In this document: positions 54,138 through 61,955 of the stretch, piece after piece
Layout: each line of letters opens with the position of its first letter
Position numbering within the stretch: position 1 is the stretch's first letter
Assembly (NCBI GenBank): GCA_904419075.1
Contig: CAJFQM010000001.1
Coordinates: forward strand, 124,001 to 188,000
Source of the DNA: an uncultured Clostridia bacterium
Lineage (GTDB): Bacteria; Bacillota; Clostridia; Christensenellales; Borkfalkiaceae
Length of the DNA stretch: 64,000 nt
Reading direction: 5' to 3'
Translations under genes and position numbers: made by a program
Notes under the pieces: model-generated
What the model saw: the letters and a program-made list of their open reading frames with translations, nothing else
Told to the model about the DNA's origin: nothing
The model's database searches: none

Positions 54138-55134
54138 CATTAGTATGATATTGGCCGTTTCGGCGGTCGGCAGTTTCGGATATTCCGTCGCTTCTGTATC
54201 GGCTTCCGCGGACGGACGAACGGTATATATAGGAGGAATGCCTGCCGGCTTTACGCTTTCTGCCGGCGGCGCACAGGTCATCGGGATTTGCGAAGTGATC
54301 GGCGATCACGGGGTATGTTCGCCTGCTTCCGAAGCCGGTATCCGTACGGGAGACGTAATTACCAAAGTCGCCGGAATCAATGTCGAGACGATTGGAGATT
54401 TGAATGAAATTCTCAATAAGAGTAAAGGAAAAACGGTAGAAATTTGCGTTCGTCGGAACGGAGATACGCTTACGGTTTCCGCTCAGCCCGCAAAAGACAA
54501 GGTTACAGGCCGATATAAAATCGGTGTTCTGATCCGTGACAGCGTTTCGGGGGTCGGTACAGTGACTTATATCGATAAAGAAACTCACCGTTTCGGATCC
54601 TTGGGACATACCGTCGTCGGCGAAGATCATCGTGAAATGAAAATTTCCGGAGGAAAAGTATATCAATGTAACATTGTGGGAGTTACCAAGGGAATACGCG
54701 GAAAAGCCGGAGAACTTCGGGGAATGTTCTTGAATAATGAAGGAATCGGAACGGCAGATAAACTTTGTGACTGCGGAATTTACGGCCAGGTGAGTTCTAC
54801 CTACGATTTAAGCGATTTCCCGACTGCGGTTACGGCCGACATCGAAGAAGTAAAACCCGGAAGCGCTTATATCTATTCCACGGTCAACGGTGTATGCCCG
54901 AAAAAATATACTATCGATATCGTAAAAGTCGATAAAAACAATAAAAGCAATAAAAATTTCGTCATTAAAATTACGGATAAAGATCTTATTTCCGAAACGG
55001 GCGGAATCGTTCAGGGAATGAGCGGCAGTCCCATTCTTCAAGACGGAAAATTGATCGGCGCCGTCACACATGTATTTCTCAATGATCCGACGCGCGGATA
55101 TGGTATCGATGTAAATACAATGTTACAAGAATAA
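54115..55134 (+). CDS. spoIVB: SpoIVB peptidase (S55 serine protease)
   Basis: A 339-residue secreted serine protease, expected to pass from the forespore and trigger SpoIVFB-dependent activation of sigma-K. A membrane/signal segment covers about residues 6-28. The PDZ domain lies near 70-130 (SEAGIRTGDVITKVAGINV). The S55 catalytic domain has His in GSLGHTVVGED and the nucleophile Ser in QGMSGSPILQDGK, plus AVTHVF. It is shorter than the B. subtilis protein (about 425). Start ATG 54115 after GGGGGT; an ATG at 54103 is possible. Spo0A, which usually follows, is not here. Confidence 0.93.
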   Translation: MRRLSAFFISMILAVSAVGSFGYSVASVSASADGRTVYIGGMPAGFTLSAGGAQVIGICEVIGDHGVCSPASEAGIRTGDVITKVAGINVETIGDLNEILNKSKGKTVEICVRRNGDTLTVSAQPAKDKVTGRYKIGVLIRDSVSGVGTVTYIDKETHRFGSLGHTVVGEDHREMKISGGKVYQCNIVGVTKGIRGKAGELRGMFLNNEGIGTADKLCDCGIYGQVSSTYDLSDFPTAVTADIEEVKPGSAYIYSTVNGVCPKKYTIDIVKVDKNNKSNKNFVIKITDKDLISETGGIVQGMSGSPILQDGKLIGAVTHVFLNDPTRGYGIDVNTMLQE

Positions 55135-55167
55135 AAAAGATCAGGCGACTTATTTCGTCATAATTCG

Positions 55168-55206
55168 AAAAGGAGATTCATATCATTTTATATGAATCTT
55201 CTTTTT
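55168..55206 (+). terminator. Hairpin burying ribosome site and start codon of the SpoIIM-like gene
   Basis: A 16-base stem (55168-55183 with 55190-55205, one G-U pair) and a CATTTT loop. The left arm contains AAGGAG, the right arm contains the ATG at 55192 and runs into a T-rich tract. It has the form of a terminator for spoIVB, and it would also hide the start of the next gene. Confidence 0.7.
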
Positions 55207-55785
55207 CTTTTGCGTGAAATCGGATTTACATTAAAAAAAAGAATTATGTCTGTAATAGTTTTTAGTGCTATGTTTGTCATAGGAACAATGTGTGGCATAA
55301 TACTTGAAAAATCTGTGACGATATACCGATATTACTTAAATTATTGCGACAACTATGTCTATCGTATATTTTCGGAGTCTCCGGGAGGTATTTTATTAGA
55401 CAGAGTACTATCATCGACGTTTTTCCTGTTGTTGACGATCCCCGCGGCTTTTTGCATTTTTTATCTTCCCGTACAAGGACTGCTGATATTTTATAAAGGA
55501 TTTGTATTCGGGTCGGTTACGGTTATTTTGATTTCGGTATATAAGTTCAGCGGATTTTTGGTCTGGCTCATTGTGCTTTTACCGCAAACATTGCTGTTTG
55601 CGGCCGTATATGTTTGTTTTTCTGCAATCGCATATGATTTTGTTCGGGAAAAACGCTGTCGGGGAAACGGGATCAAAGAATTTTTTACGTATTGTTTGAT
55701 TATGCTGTCGGCGGCTCTCGTTTGTGCGCTGATGGAATTTCTCATGATCTGTCTGATTTTTCGTCCCGTTTCCAAAGTCCTTTGA
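55192..55785 (+). CDS. SpoIIM-like membrane protein
   Basis: A 197-residue protein with about five membrane segments and no enzymatic motif. Its length, the FLLREIGFTLKKRIM start, the LPVQGLLIFYKGFVFG turn and LLPQTLLFAAVYVCFSAIAYD resemble the SpoIIM/DUF95 family, whose B. subtilis member forms the DMP engulfment complex with SpoIID and SpoIIP. Position between spoIVB and a DacF-like gene also fits, since spoIIM lies near dacF in Bacillus. Its ribosome site and ATG are locked in a hairpin, and the gap between AGGAG and the ATG is 16 bases when unfolded. The name is probable, not certain. Confidence 0.65.
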   Translation: MNLLFLLREIGFTLKKRIMSVIVFSAMFVIGTMCGIILEKSVTIYRYYLNYCDNYVYRIFSESPGGILLDRVLSSTFFLLLTIPAAFCIFYLPVQGLLIFYKGFVFGSVTVILISVYKFSGFLVWLIVLLPQTLLFAAVYVCFSAIAYDFVREKRCRGNGIKEFFTYCLIMLSAALVCALMEFLMICLIFRPVSKVL

Positions 55786-55873
55786 AGAAATGGATATCGA
55801 AAGATAGGGCATTGAAGAGCGAAAAAAGAAAATTGAAGAGTATAATCCGCGAAGAAAGAGAGAAACTAAGGAT

Positions 55874-57136
55874 ATGAAAAAATTATTGGGCGTATTCCTC
55901 GGAATGGCGTTGTTCCTTCCGGGCGTTTCTACAAAAGCGGCGATGAAGATCTCCGCTCCGACGGCGGAACCTTCGGCCGTTTCGGTCAGCGGCTTTCAAA
56001 CGCCGGAAGAGCAAGAATTCTTCGCTTTGTCGGAAGAAAAAAAGCAGGTCTCTGCGGAGAGTGTGGATTTACAGCTCAACGCAAAGGCGGCTTATATGAT
56101 GGATTGGGCCAGCGGAACGGAAATTTTGGCGACCAATGCGACCGAACGGCTTCCCATTGCGAGTATGTGCAAAATTATGACCTTGATTTTATGTTTCGAT
56201 GCGGTGGAGTCGGGAAATCTCGACTTGGACGAAGAGATCACGGTCAGCGATCGTGCGGCTTCCATGGGCGGTTCACAGGTATTTTTGGAAGCAAACGCAA
56301 AATATCCGGCGCGGGAACTTATCAAAAGTATCATCGTTTGTTCGGCGAACGATAGCTGCGTGGCGATGGCTGAGAGAATTGCCGGAAGCGAAAGTCTGTT
56401 TACGGATAAAATGAACGCTCGTGCAAAAGAGCTGGGAGCTTCGAACACTCTGTTTGCAAACTGTACGGGACTTCCCAAAGAACCGCAGTACTCATGTGCA
56501 CACGATGTAGCGAAAATGTTGGCGGAACTCGTTTCCCACGAAGAGTATTTTTCGTTCAGTAAAATCTGGACGGATAAATTCGAACACCCTCAGGGAAGAT
56601 ACACGGAAATTTCCAATACCAATCGCTTGATTCGTTTTTATGACGGTTGCGACGGAGGCAAGACGGGGTTTACCAATCAGGCCGGTTTTTGTCTTGCCGC
56701 AACGGCTAAACGCGGCGGCATGCGGATCGTTTCCGTTGTGATCGGAGAGGATACGAGCGATCATCGTTTCGGAGATATCCGTACGATGTTTGATTACGCT
56801 TTTGCAACCTATACGCTTAAAACGGTCGTGGACGACAATAATCCTTTAAGCGAAACGATAGAAGTGAGCGGGGGAAAATCGAAGAATATTTCCGTTCGTC
56901 CCGAGCGCAGTTCTCATATCTTCTCCAAGAGAGGAGACACGGAGAACGTAACGATAGACGTACAGCTCAAAAACCGAGTAAAGGCACCCGTTAAGGCAGG
57001 AGATAAAGTCGGAGAAATTATTGTCTATAAAGATAATTTGGAAATCGATCGAGTAGCCGTTGTTGCGAATGAATCGGCGGCTGCGGCCGGTTTCCTCGAT
57101 CACCTTCGCAGAGTGGCGCAGGGCTGGAATTTATAA
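55874..57136 (+). CDS. D-alanyl-D-alanine carboxypeptidase (DacF/DacA-like, S11)
   Basis: A 420-residue exported low-molecular-weight penicillin-binding protein that trims the terminal D-Ala of peptidoglycan stem peptides. Signal peptide about residues 1-22; S11 motifs are SMCK (in LPIASMCKIMT), SAND and KTG (GGKTGFTNQAG), followed by a beta-rich PBP5 C-terminal domain. The gene order after a SpoIIM-like gene suggests the sporulation-linked DacF, but a vegetative role is equally possible. It is separated from lysA by a terminator. Confidence 0.9.
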   Translation: MKKLLGVFLGMALFLPGVSTKAAMKISAPTAEPSAVSVSGFQTPEEQEFFALSEEKKQVSAESVDLQLNAKAAYMMDWASGTEILATNATERLPIASMCKIMTLILCFDAVESGNLDLDEEITVSDRAASMGGSQVFLEANAKYPARELIKSIIVCSANDSCVAMAERIAGSESLFTDKMNARAKELGASNTLFANCTGLPKEPQYSCAHDVAKMLAELVSHEEYFSFSKIWTDKFEHPQGRYTEISNTNRLIRFYDGCDGGKTGFTNQAGFCLAATAKRGGMRIVSVVIGEDTSDHRFGDIRTMFDYAFATYTLKTVVDDNNPLSETIEVSGGKSKNISVRPERSSHIFSKRGDTENVTIDVQLKNRVKAPVKAGDKVGEIIVYKDNLEIDRVAVVANESAAAAGFLDHLRRVAQGWNL

Positions 57137-57181
57137 TAGGGTAGAATATAACATATATTAACGGAATCCACAAGATATTTT

Positions 57182-57224
57182 AAGTCCGCTTTTTAAGAAA
57201 GTTACCTTAAAGAGCGGACTTTTA
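57182..57224 (+). terminator. Terminator after the DacF-like gene
   Basis: A 16-base stem (57182-57197 with 57206-57221, one mismatch) with an eight-base loop, ending in TTTTATT. Confidence 0.82.
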
Positions 57225-57287
57225 TTCATTAAATAATGAATAAGGTTATTTTTCACAAATTTTTCTTGGGAAACATGCTTCCGGGCC

Positions 57288-57316
57288 TTGCATTTTCAAA
57301 AAATTTTTGATAAAAT
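57288..57316 (+). promoter_or_regulatory. Sigma-A promoter of lysA
   Basis: TTGCAT (57288-57293) and TAAAAT (57311-57316) with a 17-base spacer. The leader to lysA is about 47 bases, too short for a lysine riboswitch. Confidence 0.65.
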
Positions 57317-57369
57317 AGATAACAGTATTTTATCGATAAAAATCACATAGGAAAAGGCGGATAAAAGTT

Positions 57370-58710
57370 ATGAATACAAGAGAAACTTTGAAAATAAACG
57401 AGAAAGGACATCTGGAAATCGGCGGAGCCGATTGTGTCGATTTAGCCGAAAAGTTCGGAACGCCGCTTTACGTACTCGACGAAGCGCACATTCGGAATAT
57501 GATGCGTATATACAGGGATACCATTGAGAGCGAATATGACGATAACGGACTTGTCCTGTATGCCTCCAAAGCATTTTCCTGCGAAGCGATTTATCGTATC
57601 GCGGCACAGGAAAACATCGGCGTGGACGTCGTTTCGGGCGGGGAGTTGTATACGGCGCTCAAAGCGGGTTTTCCCGCTTCAAAAATCTATATGCACGGCA
57701 ATAATAAACTCGATTATGAAATCGAGGAAGCTCTCGATGCGAAAGTAAGATGTATCGTCGCTGATTCTCCCGAAGAAATCGATAAAATCGAAAGGGAAGC
57801 GGCGAAGAGAAAGATTGTTCAAAATATTTTGCTTCGCATTAATCCGGGAGTAGAAGCGCATACGCACGCTTATATTCAGACGGCAAAAACAGACAGTAAA
57901 TTCGGATTTTCGGTCTCGAACAGAACGGCCGAAAAAGCCGTCGCTTACGCGCTTTCCAAAAAATACGTCAGTCTGAGGGGCTTTCATTGTCATATCGGCT
58001 CGCAGATTTTTGAAAAGCAGTCTTTCGTGCTCGCAGCGGAAAAGTGTATGGATTTTGCGGCGGAAATGAAGGAAAAATTCGGATTCGTCACGGAAGAACT
58101 CAATCTGGGCGGTGGTTTCGGGATTTGGTATACCGACGAAGATAAAAAAATCCCTCCCGAAGGATACAGGGAATATCTCGAAGCGTTAATTTCTGCCGTT
58201 AAGCGGAAGGCCGGAGAAAAGGGACTTAAACTTCCGTTTCTCATTGTAGAACCGGGAAGATCTATCGTCGGAGAAGCGGGGATTACGCTCTATACGGTCG
58301 GCGCGATCAAAGAAATTCCCGGACTCAGAAAATATGTCGCCGTCGACGGAGGCATGTTCGATAATCCGAGATATGCGCTCTATCAGGCGAAATATACGCC
58401 CGTACTTGCGGCTCGGGCTGCGGAACCCGCGACGGAAATCGTTTCGATAGCGGGAAAATGCTGCGAAAGCGGGGATTTAATCGCCATGAACGTGCATCTT
58501 CCGAAGGCGAAAGAGGGTGACCTTTTAGCTGTTCTTTCCACGGGAGCCTATAATTATTCCATGGCGATGAACTATAACCGCAACTTGATTCCGCCCTGTG
58601 TGTTGGTGAAAGACGGAAAAGGGGAATACATCATCAAGCCGCAGTCCTATCAAGATCTGACAAGAAACGACGTCGTTCCCGCTTATCTTCTTTCGGAAAC
58701 GGATAAATAA
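57370..58710 (+). CDS. lysA: Diaminopimelate decarboxylase LysA
   Basis: A 446-residue fold-type III PLP enzyme that turns meso-diaminopimelate into lysine. The PLP lysine is in VLYASKAFSCEAIYRI (near residue 62), HCHIGSQIF and LGGGFGIWY follow, and the C-terminal CCESGDLIA motif closes the dimer active site. Start after AAAAGGCGGA. It appears to be transcribed alone, with no lysine riboswitch, so its regulation is not the L-box type seen in many Firmicutes. Confidence 0.95.
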   Translation: MNTRETLKINEKGHLEIGGADCVDLAEKFGTPLYVLDEAHIRNMMRIYRDTIESEYDDNGLVLYASKAFSCEAIYRIAAQENIGVDVVSGGELYTALKAGFPASKIYMHGNNKLDYEIEEALDAKVRCIVADSPEEIDKIEREAAKRKIVQNILLRINPGVEAHTHAYIQTAKTDSKFGFSVSNRTAEKAVAYALSKKYVSLRGFHCHIGSQIFEKQSFVLAAEKCMDFAAEMKEKFGFVTEELNLGGGFGIWYTDEDKKIPPEGYREYLEALISAVKRKAGEKGLKLPFLIVEPGRSIVGEAGITLYTVGAIKEIPGLRKYVAVDGGMFDNPRYALYQAKYTPVLAARAAEPATEIVSIAGKCCESGDLIAMNVHLPKAKEGDLLAVLSTGAYNYSMAMNYNRNLIPPCVLVKDGKGEYIIKPQSYQDLTRNDVVPAYLLSETDK

Positions 58711-58752
58711 ACGTTTCTCGAGCATAATATTTTGAAAAATCCTTTCACACAC

Positions 58753-58781
58753 TTGCTTTTTCGGATAAAAAACGGTATAAT
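58753..58781 (+). promoter_or_regulatory. Sigma-A promoter of the M50 protease-scpA-scpB operon, giving a near-leaderless transcript
   Basis: TTGCTT (58753-58758) and a perfect TATAAT (58776-58781) with a 17-base spacer. The expected start of transcription falls at about 58788, which is the first base of the M50 ATG. Confidence 0.65.
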
Positions 58782-58787
58782 AAAAAT

Positions 58788-59483
58788 ATGGACTATATAG
58801 TATATCTCCTCGCAAGTTTTCTTGCGGTCATGGTCGTCATTACGCTGCACGAGTTTTCTCATGCGTTCGTTGCCTATAAATGCGGCGATCCGACGGCAAA
58901 ATTCAACGGAAGAATGACGCTCAACCCGATAAAGCATTTCGATCCTATCGGAATCGTGATGTTCGCATTGGTGGGATTCGGTTGGGCTCGACCCGTACCC
59001 GTCAATCCGAATAATTTCCGCCATTATCGCAGCGGCAGTTTTTGGACAAGCGCCGCGGGTATCATCACAAACTATATTTCGGCATTTTTGTTTTATCCGA
59101 TTTTTCTTCTCACGACGAACTATTTATTGCCGGATAGTTCTTATGCCATGACCTACGGGCAAGAGTTTATTGATTATCTCACGCAGTTTTTGTTTTCCTA
59201 TTCTTTGAGTTTCTGCGTATTCAATCTTTTGCCTTTCTATCCTTTGGACGGTTTCCGCATGGTGGACGCATTGAATAAAAAGCGCGGTAAGGTCTATCGT
59301 TTTCTCCGCAACTACGGTTACTATATTTTGATGGGACTTATTTTCCTCAGCTTTGTTGCAAGAAATCTTGCGATAAGAGTTCCGTTTTTCGGATATTTCG
59401 ATATTCTCGGTTATGTCATGACTTTTGCGACGAATATCTTCGGCTGGCCGATTACGGCGTTATGGGATTTGATTCTTCTCTGA
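58788..59483 (+). CDS. Site-2 protease family (M50) membrane metallopeptidase
   Basis: A 231-residue polytopic protein with about five membrane segments. The zinc site is HEFSH in the first segment (ITLHEFSHAFVAYKCGDPTA), the third ligand is in LLPFYPLDGFRM, and GWARPVPVNPNNFR is typical of the YwhC/YdfA-type group without PDZ domain. Its substrate is unknown. It is always next to scpA-scpB in many Clostridia, without a proven link. No ribosome site is seen before the ATG, and the promoter is so close that the mRNA may be leaderless. Confidence 0.92.
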   Translation: MDYIVYLLASFLAVMVVITLHEFSHAFVAYKCGDPTAKFNGRMTLNPIKHFDPIGIVMFALVGFGWARPVPVNPNNFRHYRSGSFWTSAAGIITNYISAFLFYPIFLLTTNYLLPDSSYAMTYGQEFIDYLTQFLFSYSLSFCVFNLLPFYPLDGFRMVDALNKKRGKVYRFLRNYGYYILMGLIFLSFVARNLAIRVPFFGYFDILGYVMTFATNIFGWPITALWDLILL

Positions 59484-59494
59484 GGGGGGCACAA

Positions 59495-60307
59495 GTGGAA
59501 AAAATTACGGTAGATTCGGTAAAAAACTTTGATTCGGAGGTAGACTATACGACGGTGCTCGATAATTTCGAGGGGCCGCTCGATCTGCTTTTATACCTTA
59601 TCAAAGAACAAGAAATCGAGATCAAAGATATTTTCGTCTCTCAGGTCACGGAACAATTTTTGATGTATATGAAAGGGCTTCCCTATATCGATATGGATAA
59701 GGCGAGCGATTATCTGAATATTGCGGCCACGATTATCGACATTAAAGCCCGCAGTCTCGTTCCTCCTCCCGACGACGGCTTCGACGATTATTACGACGAG
59801 GACGACGATCCGCAAGGAGATCTGATCCGTGCGCTCGAAGAATATCAGATGATAAAGGAAGAAGCGGAAAAGCTCAAAGAAATGGAGACGGTCGGCTATT
59901 ATTTCAAAGAGCCGGATAGGGAAGTCGGCGGAGTGCAGGTCAAATATAAAGATTTTACGTTAGACGCGCTTTTGGCGGCATTTGCAAAACTCATGCTGAA
60001 AAGAGAAAGCATGAAGAGCGAAACGGGCGCGGCGCGGGAAATTCCCAGAGATCTTTATACGGTTCCCGAAAAAATCAGTTACATAAGGGAGGTTGTCAAA
60101 GAGAAGGAAAAGGTTTCCTTTGAAGAACTTTTTGAAGAAGGCGCTTCGAAACCGGAAATTGTCACGACCTTTCAAGCGCTTTTGGAACTTTTGAAGCATC
60201 AATTTTTACTTGTAACGCAAGAAGAGATTTTCTCTTCCATTACGATTATGAAAAATCCGAACAGGAATGAGGAGGAAGAAATTGGAGAAATTGACGAATA
60301 TAATTGA
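59495..60307 (+). CDS. scpA: Segregation and condensation protein ScpA
   Basis: A 270-residue kleisin that bridges Smc heads. The N-terminal NFEGPLDLLLYLIKEQEIEI is diagnostic, DKASDYLNIAATIIDIKARSL follows, an acidic loop lies near residues 100-112, and the C-terminal winged helix ends near VTTFQALLELLKHQFL. The start is a GTG at 59495 with GAGGGGGG before it; an earlier ATG overlaps the M50 gene and is less likely. It forms an operon with scpB. Confidence 0.93.
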   Translation: MEKITVDSVKNFDSEVDYTTVLDNFEGPLDLLLYLIKEQEIEIKDIFVSQVTEQFLMYMKGLPYIDMDKASDYLNIAATIIDIKARSLVPPPDDGFDDYYDEDDDPQGDLIRALEEYQMIKEEAEKLKEMETVGYYFKEPDREVGGVQVKYKDFTLDALLAAFAKLMLKRESMKSETGAAREIPRDLYTVPEKISYIREVVKEKEKVSFEELFEEGASKPEIVTTFQALLELLKHQFLLVTQEEIFSSITIMKNPNRNEEEEIGEIDEYN

Positions 60308-60983
60308 GGCGATCCTGTTTGCCTCAGGAAATGCAGTTCCCATGGATCTTCTCAGAGACAAGCTGTCTCTGACGAAAGCGGAAATGGATACGGCCGTCAG
60401 GCATCTCGAAAAGAAATATACCGGCGACTGCGGAATCCGACTCCTGACTTTCAACCACAAATTGCAGTTTGCGACGAATCCCGACTATAAAGATCCGGTT
60501 GCGTCCGTTCTCAATCCCATCAGGGAAAAGGAATTTACCCGTACGATCCTCGAATGCGCCGCGATTATCGCCTATAAGCAGCCCATTACCCGCGCGGAAT
60601 TGGAAGCGGTCCGCGGCATAAACAGCGATTATGCGATCACCACGTTGCAAAGTCTCGATATGATTACTCCCTGCGGGCGGAAAGATGTACCCGGAAAACC
60701 GATTTTGTATGCAACGACCGATAATTTCCTTAAACGTTTCAAATTAAAATCGTTGGCAGATCTTCCCGATTATGACGAGCTGATGGAAAAGATCGCCGAA
60801 ATCAACGCCGCAAACGAAGCGAGCAGCTATCTCTATGAAAAGGATGTTTATGATCCGGAAAAGGAAGCCGCTGAGGAAGAAGCCGCAGAAGAAAAGCGGG
60901 AAAAAGAGAATTCTTCCGAAGGCGGATTCGAACTTCCCGACTTCCTGAAAGACATAGAAGACGGAATCATCAAAATCCAATAA
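60282..60983 (+). CDS. scpB: Segregation and condensation protein ScpB
   Basis: A 233-residue protein with two winged-helix domains that binds ScpA. LTNIIEAILFASGNAVPMD, CAAIIAYKQPITRAELEAVRG and the PILYATTDNFLKRFKLKSLADLP block are diagnostic. The TTG start at 60282 follows a strong GGAGGAAGAAA; an ATG at 60267 is an alternative that would add five residues. The gene begins inside the end of scpA. The C-terminal 45 residues are highly acidic and longer than usual. Confidence 0.93.
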   Translation: MEKLTNIIEAILFASGNAVPMDLLRDKLSLTKAEMDTAVRHLEKKYTGDCGIRLLTFNHKLQFATNPDYKDPVASVLNPIREKEFTRTILECAAIIAYKQPITRAELEAVRGINSDYAITTLQSLDMITPCGRKDVPGKPILYATTDNFLKRFKLKSLADLPDYDELMEKIAEINAANEASSYLYEKDVYDPEKEAAEEEAAEEKREKENSSEGGFELPDFLKDIEDGIIKIQ

Positions 60984-61036
60984 GGGAATTTGTTGTGATT
61001 TTATAAAACTTTGATAAAAACTACATACTTTCACGC

Positions 61037-61075
61037 AATCTGCCCATATTGTAGATATGGGCAGATTCTTTTTAT
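61037..61075 (+). terminator. Terminator-like hairpin containing the ytfI-like start codon
   Basis: A perfect 13-base stem (AATCTGCCCATAT 61037-61049 with its complement 61055-61067), a TGTAG loop and a CTTTTTATTTT tail. The ATG at 61057 lies in the right arm. It most likely ends the scpAB transcript. Confidence 0.8.
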
Positions 61076-61611
61076 TTTCCGCCGTGGGAATACTCGTTTT
61101 GGCGGTATTGCTGTTTTTTCCGATATTTCTTGAAGCGGATATTCACTATGATATGAATCGGAAAAAATTCGGATTTGCTCTATACGCATATAAGGTGCTG
61201 AAATTAATAGGCGGTTACGTCACCACATATCCGGGCGGCATAGCTCTTCACATTTCCCCGAAAAAAGCTATTTTGAAACCTTACTCCGGAATGGATTCGG
61301 ACAGAAAACGTTTTTCGTTTACAAAGGCGTTTCGAATCGTCTCTTTAAGGCTGACGACGGAAACGGGTGCGGAATACCTCATTCCCGTTTCCCTGGCGCA
61401 TACGGCGCTTCGGTCATTTTTTCTCTCCGTCGGGGGACGGAAAGAAAAAATTGAAAATAACTTGTGGCTGACGAACGGCGACGAGCTGCGTATATCGTTG
61501 AATCTCGTTACGTTCTTTAATCTGTTTATTCTTCTCGGTGCCTTGGCGAATCTTTTGAAGGAGAAAATAAAAAGTTTATGGCAGAAAAAGACAAAAAAAT
61601 CAATAGTCTGA
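61057..61611 (+). CDS. DUF2953 protein (YtfI-like)
   Basis: A 184-residue protein with an N-terminal membrane segment (LFSAVGILVLAVLLFFPIFL), then a beta-rich domain typical of DUF2953 and a C-terminal amphipathic segment. In B. subtilis ytfI lies just before ytfJ, as here, and the pair is sporulation-linked. No Shine-Dalgarno is visible before the ATG, which sits inside the terminator-like hairpin; a later start is possible (for instance after the membrane segment), but the membrane segment is conserved. It overlaps ytfJ by 34 bases. Confidence 0.8.
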   Translation: MGRFFLFSAVGILVLAVLLFFPIFLEADIHYDMNRKKFGFALYAYKVLKLIGGYVTTYPGGIALHISPKKAILKPYSGMDSDRKRFSFTKAFRIVSLRLTTETGAEYLIPVSLAHTALRSFFLSVGGRKEKIENNLWLTNGDELRISLNLVTFFNLFILLGALANLLKEKIKSLWQKKTKKSIV

Positions 61612-61949
61612 TAGACGCTTCCGTCTTGACTCTCGGCGATCTGGCCGACGTCGATACCGTCGTGGGAAAACCTATCGTGACGGCCAGCGGTTTTCAGGTG
61701 ATTCCTTTTTCAAAGGTGACGATGGGTTGCCTTTCCGGCGGAGGAGAATACGGAGACATCAAAGTAGTCAAAGAAGCGAATTCCATGCCTTTTGCGGGCG
61801 GAAGCGGCTCCGTCGTCAGCATGAAACCGATGGGATTTATCATCGATGACGGAAAGAGCTGTCGTATGGTCCGAATCACGGACGAACCGATCGACAATTT
61901 AATTGAAAAAGCCAGCGAAATCGTCCGAAACATCACGGCGAAGGAATAA
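61578..61949 (+). CDS. ytfJ: GerW-family sporulation protein YtfJ
   Basis: A 123-residue protein with the GerW/YtfJ pattern: LIDASVLTLGDLADVDTVVGKPI, VIPFSKVTMGCLSGGGEYG and FAGGSGSVVSMKPMGFIID. B. subtilis GerW is a forespore protein needed for L-alanine germination. It starts inside the end of ytfI, with a TTGAAGGAGAAAAT-type ribosome site, and is followed after six bases by a sporulation-type D,D-carboxypeptidase, so the three are probably one forespore or mother-cell operon. Confidence 0.92.
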   Translation: MAEKDKKINSLIDASVLTLGDLADVDTVVGKPIVTASGFQVIPFSKVTMGCLSGGGEYGDIKVVKEANSMPFAGGSGSVVSMKPMGFIIDDGKSCRMVRITDEPIDNLIEKASEIVRNITAKE

Positions 61950-61955
61950 AGAGAG

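Noticed and set aside
57317-57369. Lysine riboswitch upstream of lysA
   Set aside because: The leader after the promoter is about 47 bases, far too short for an L-box, and no conserved core was seen.
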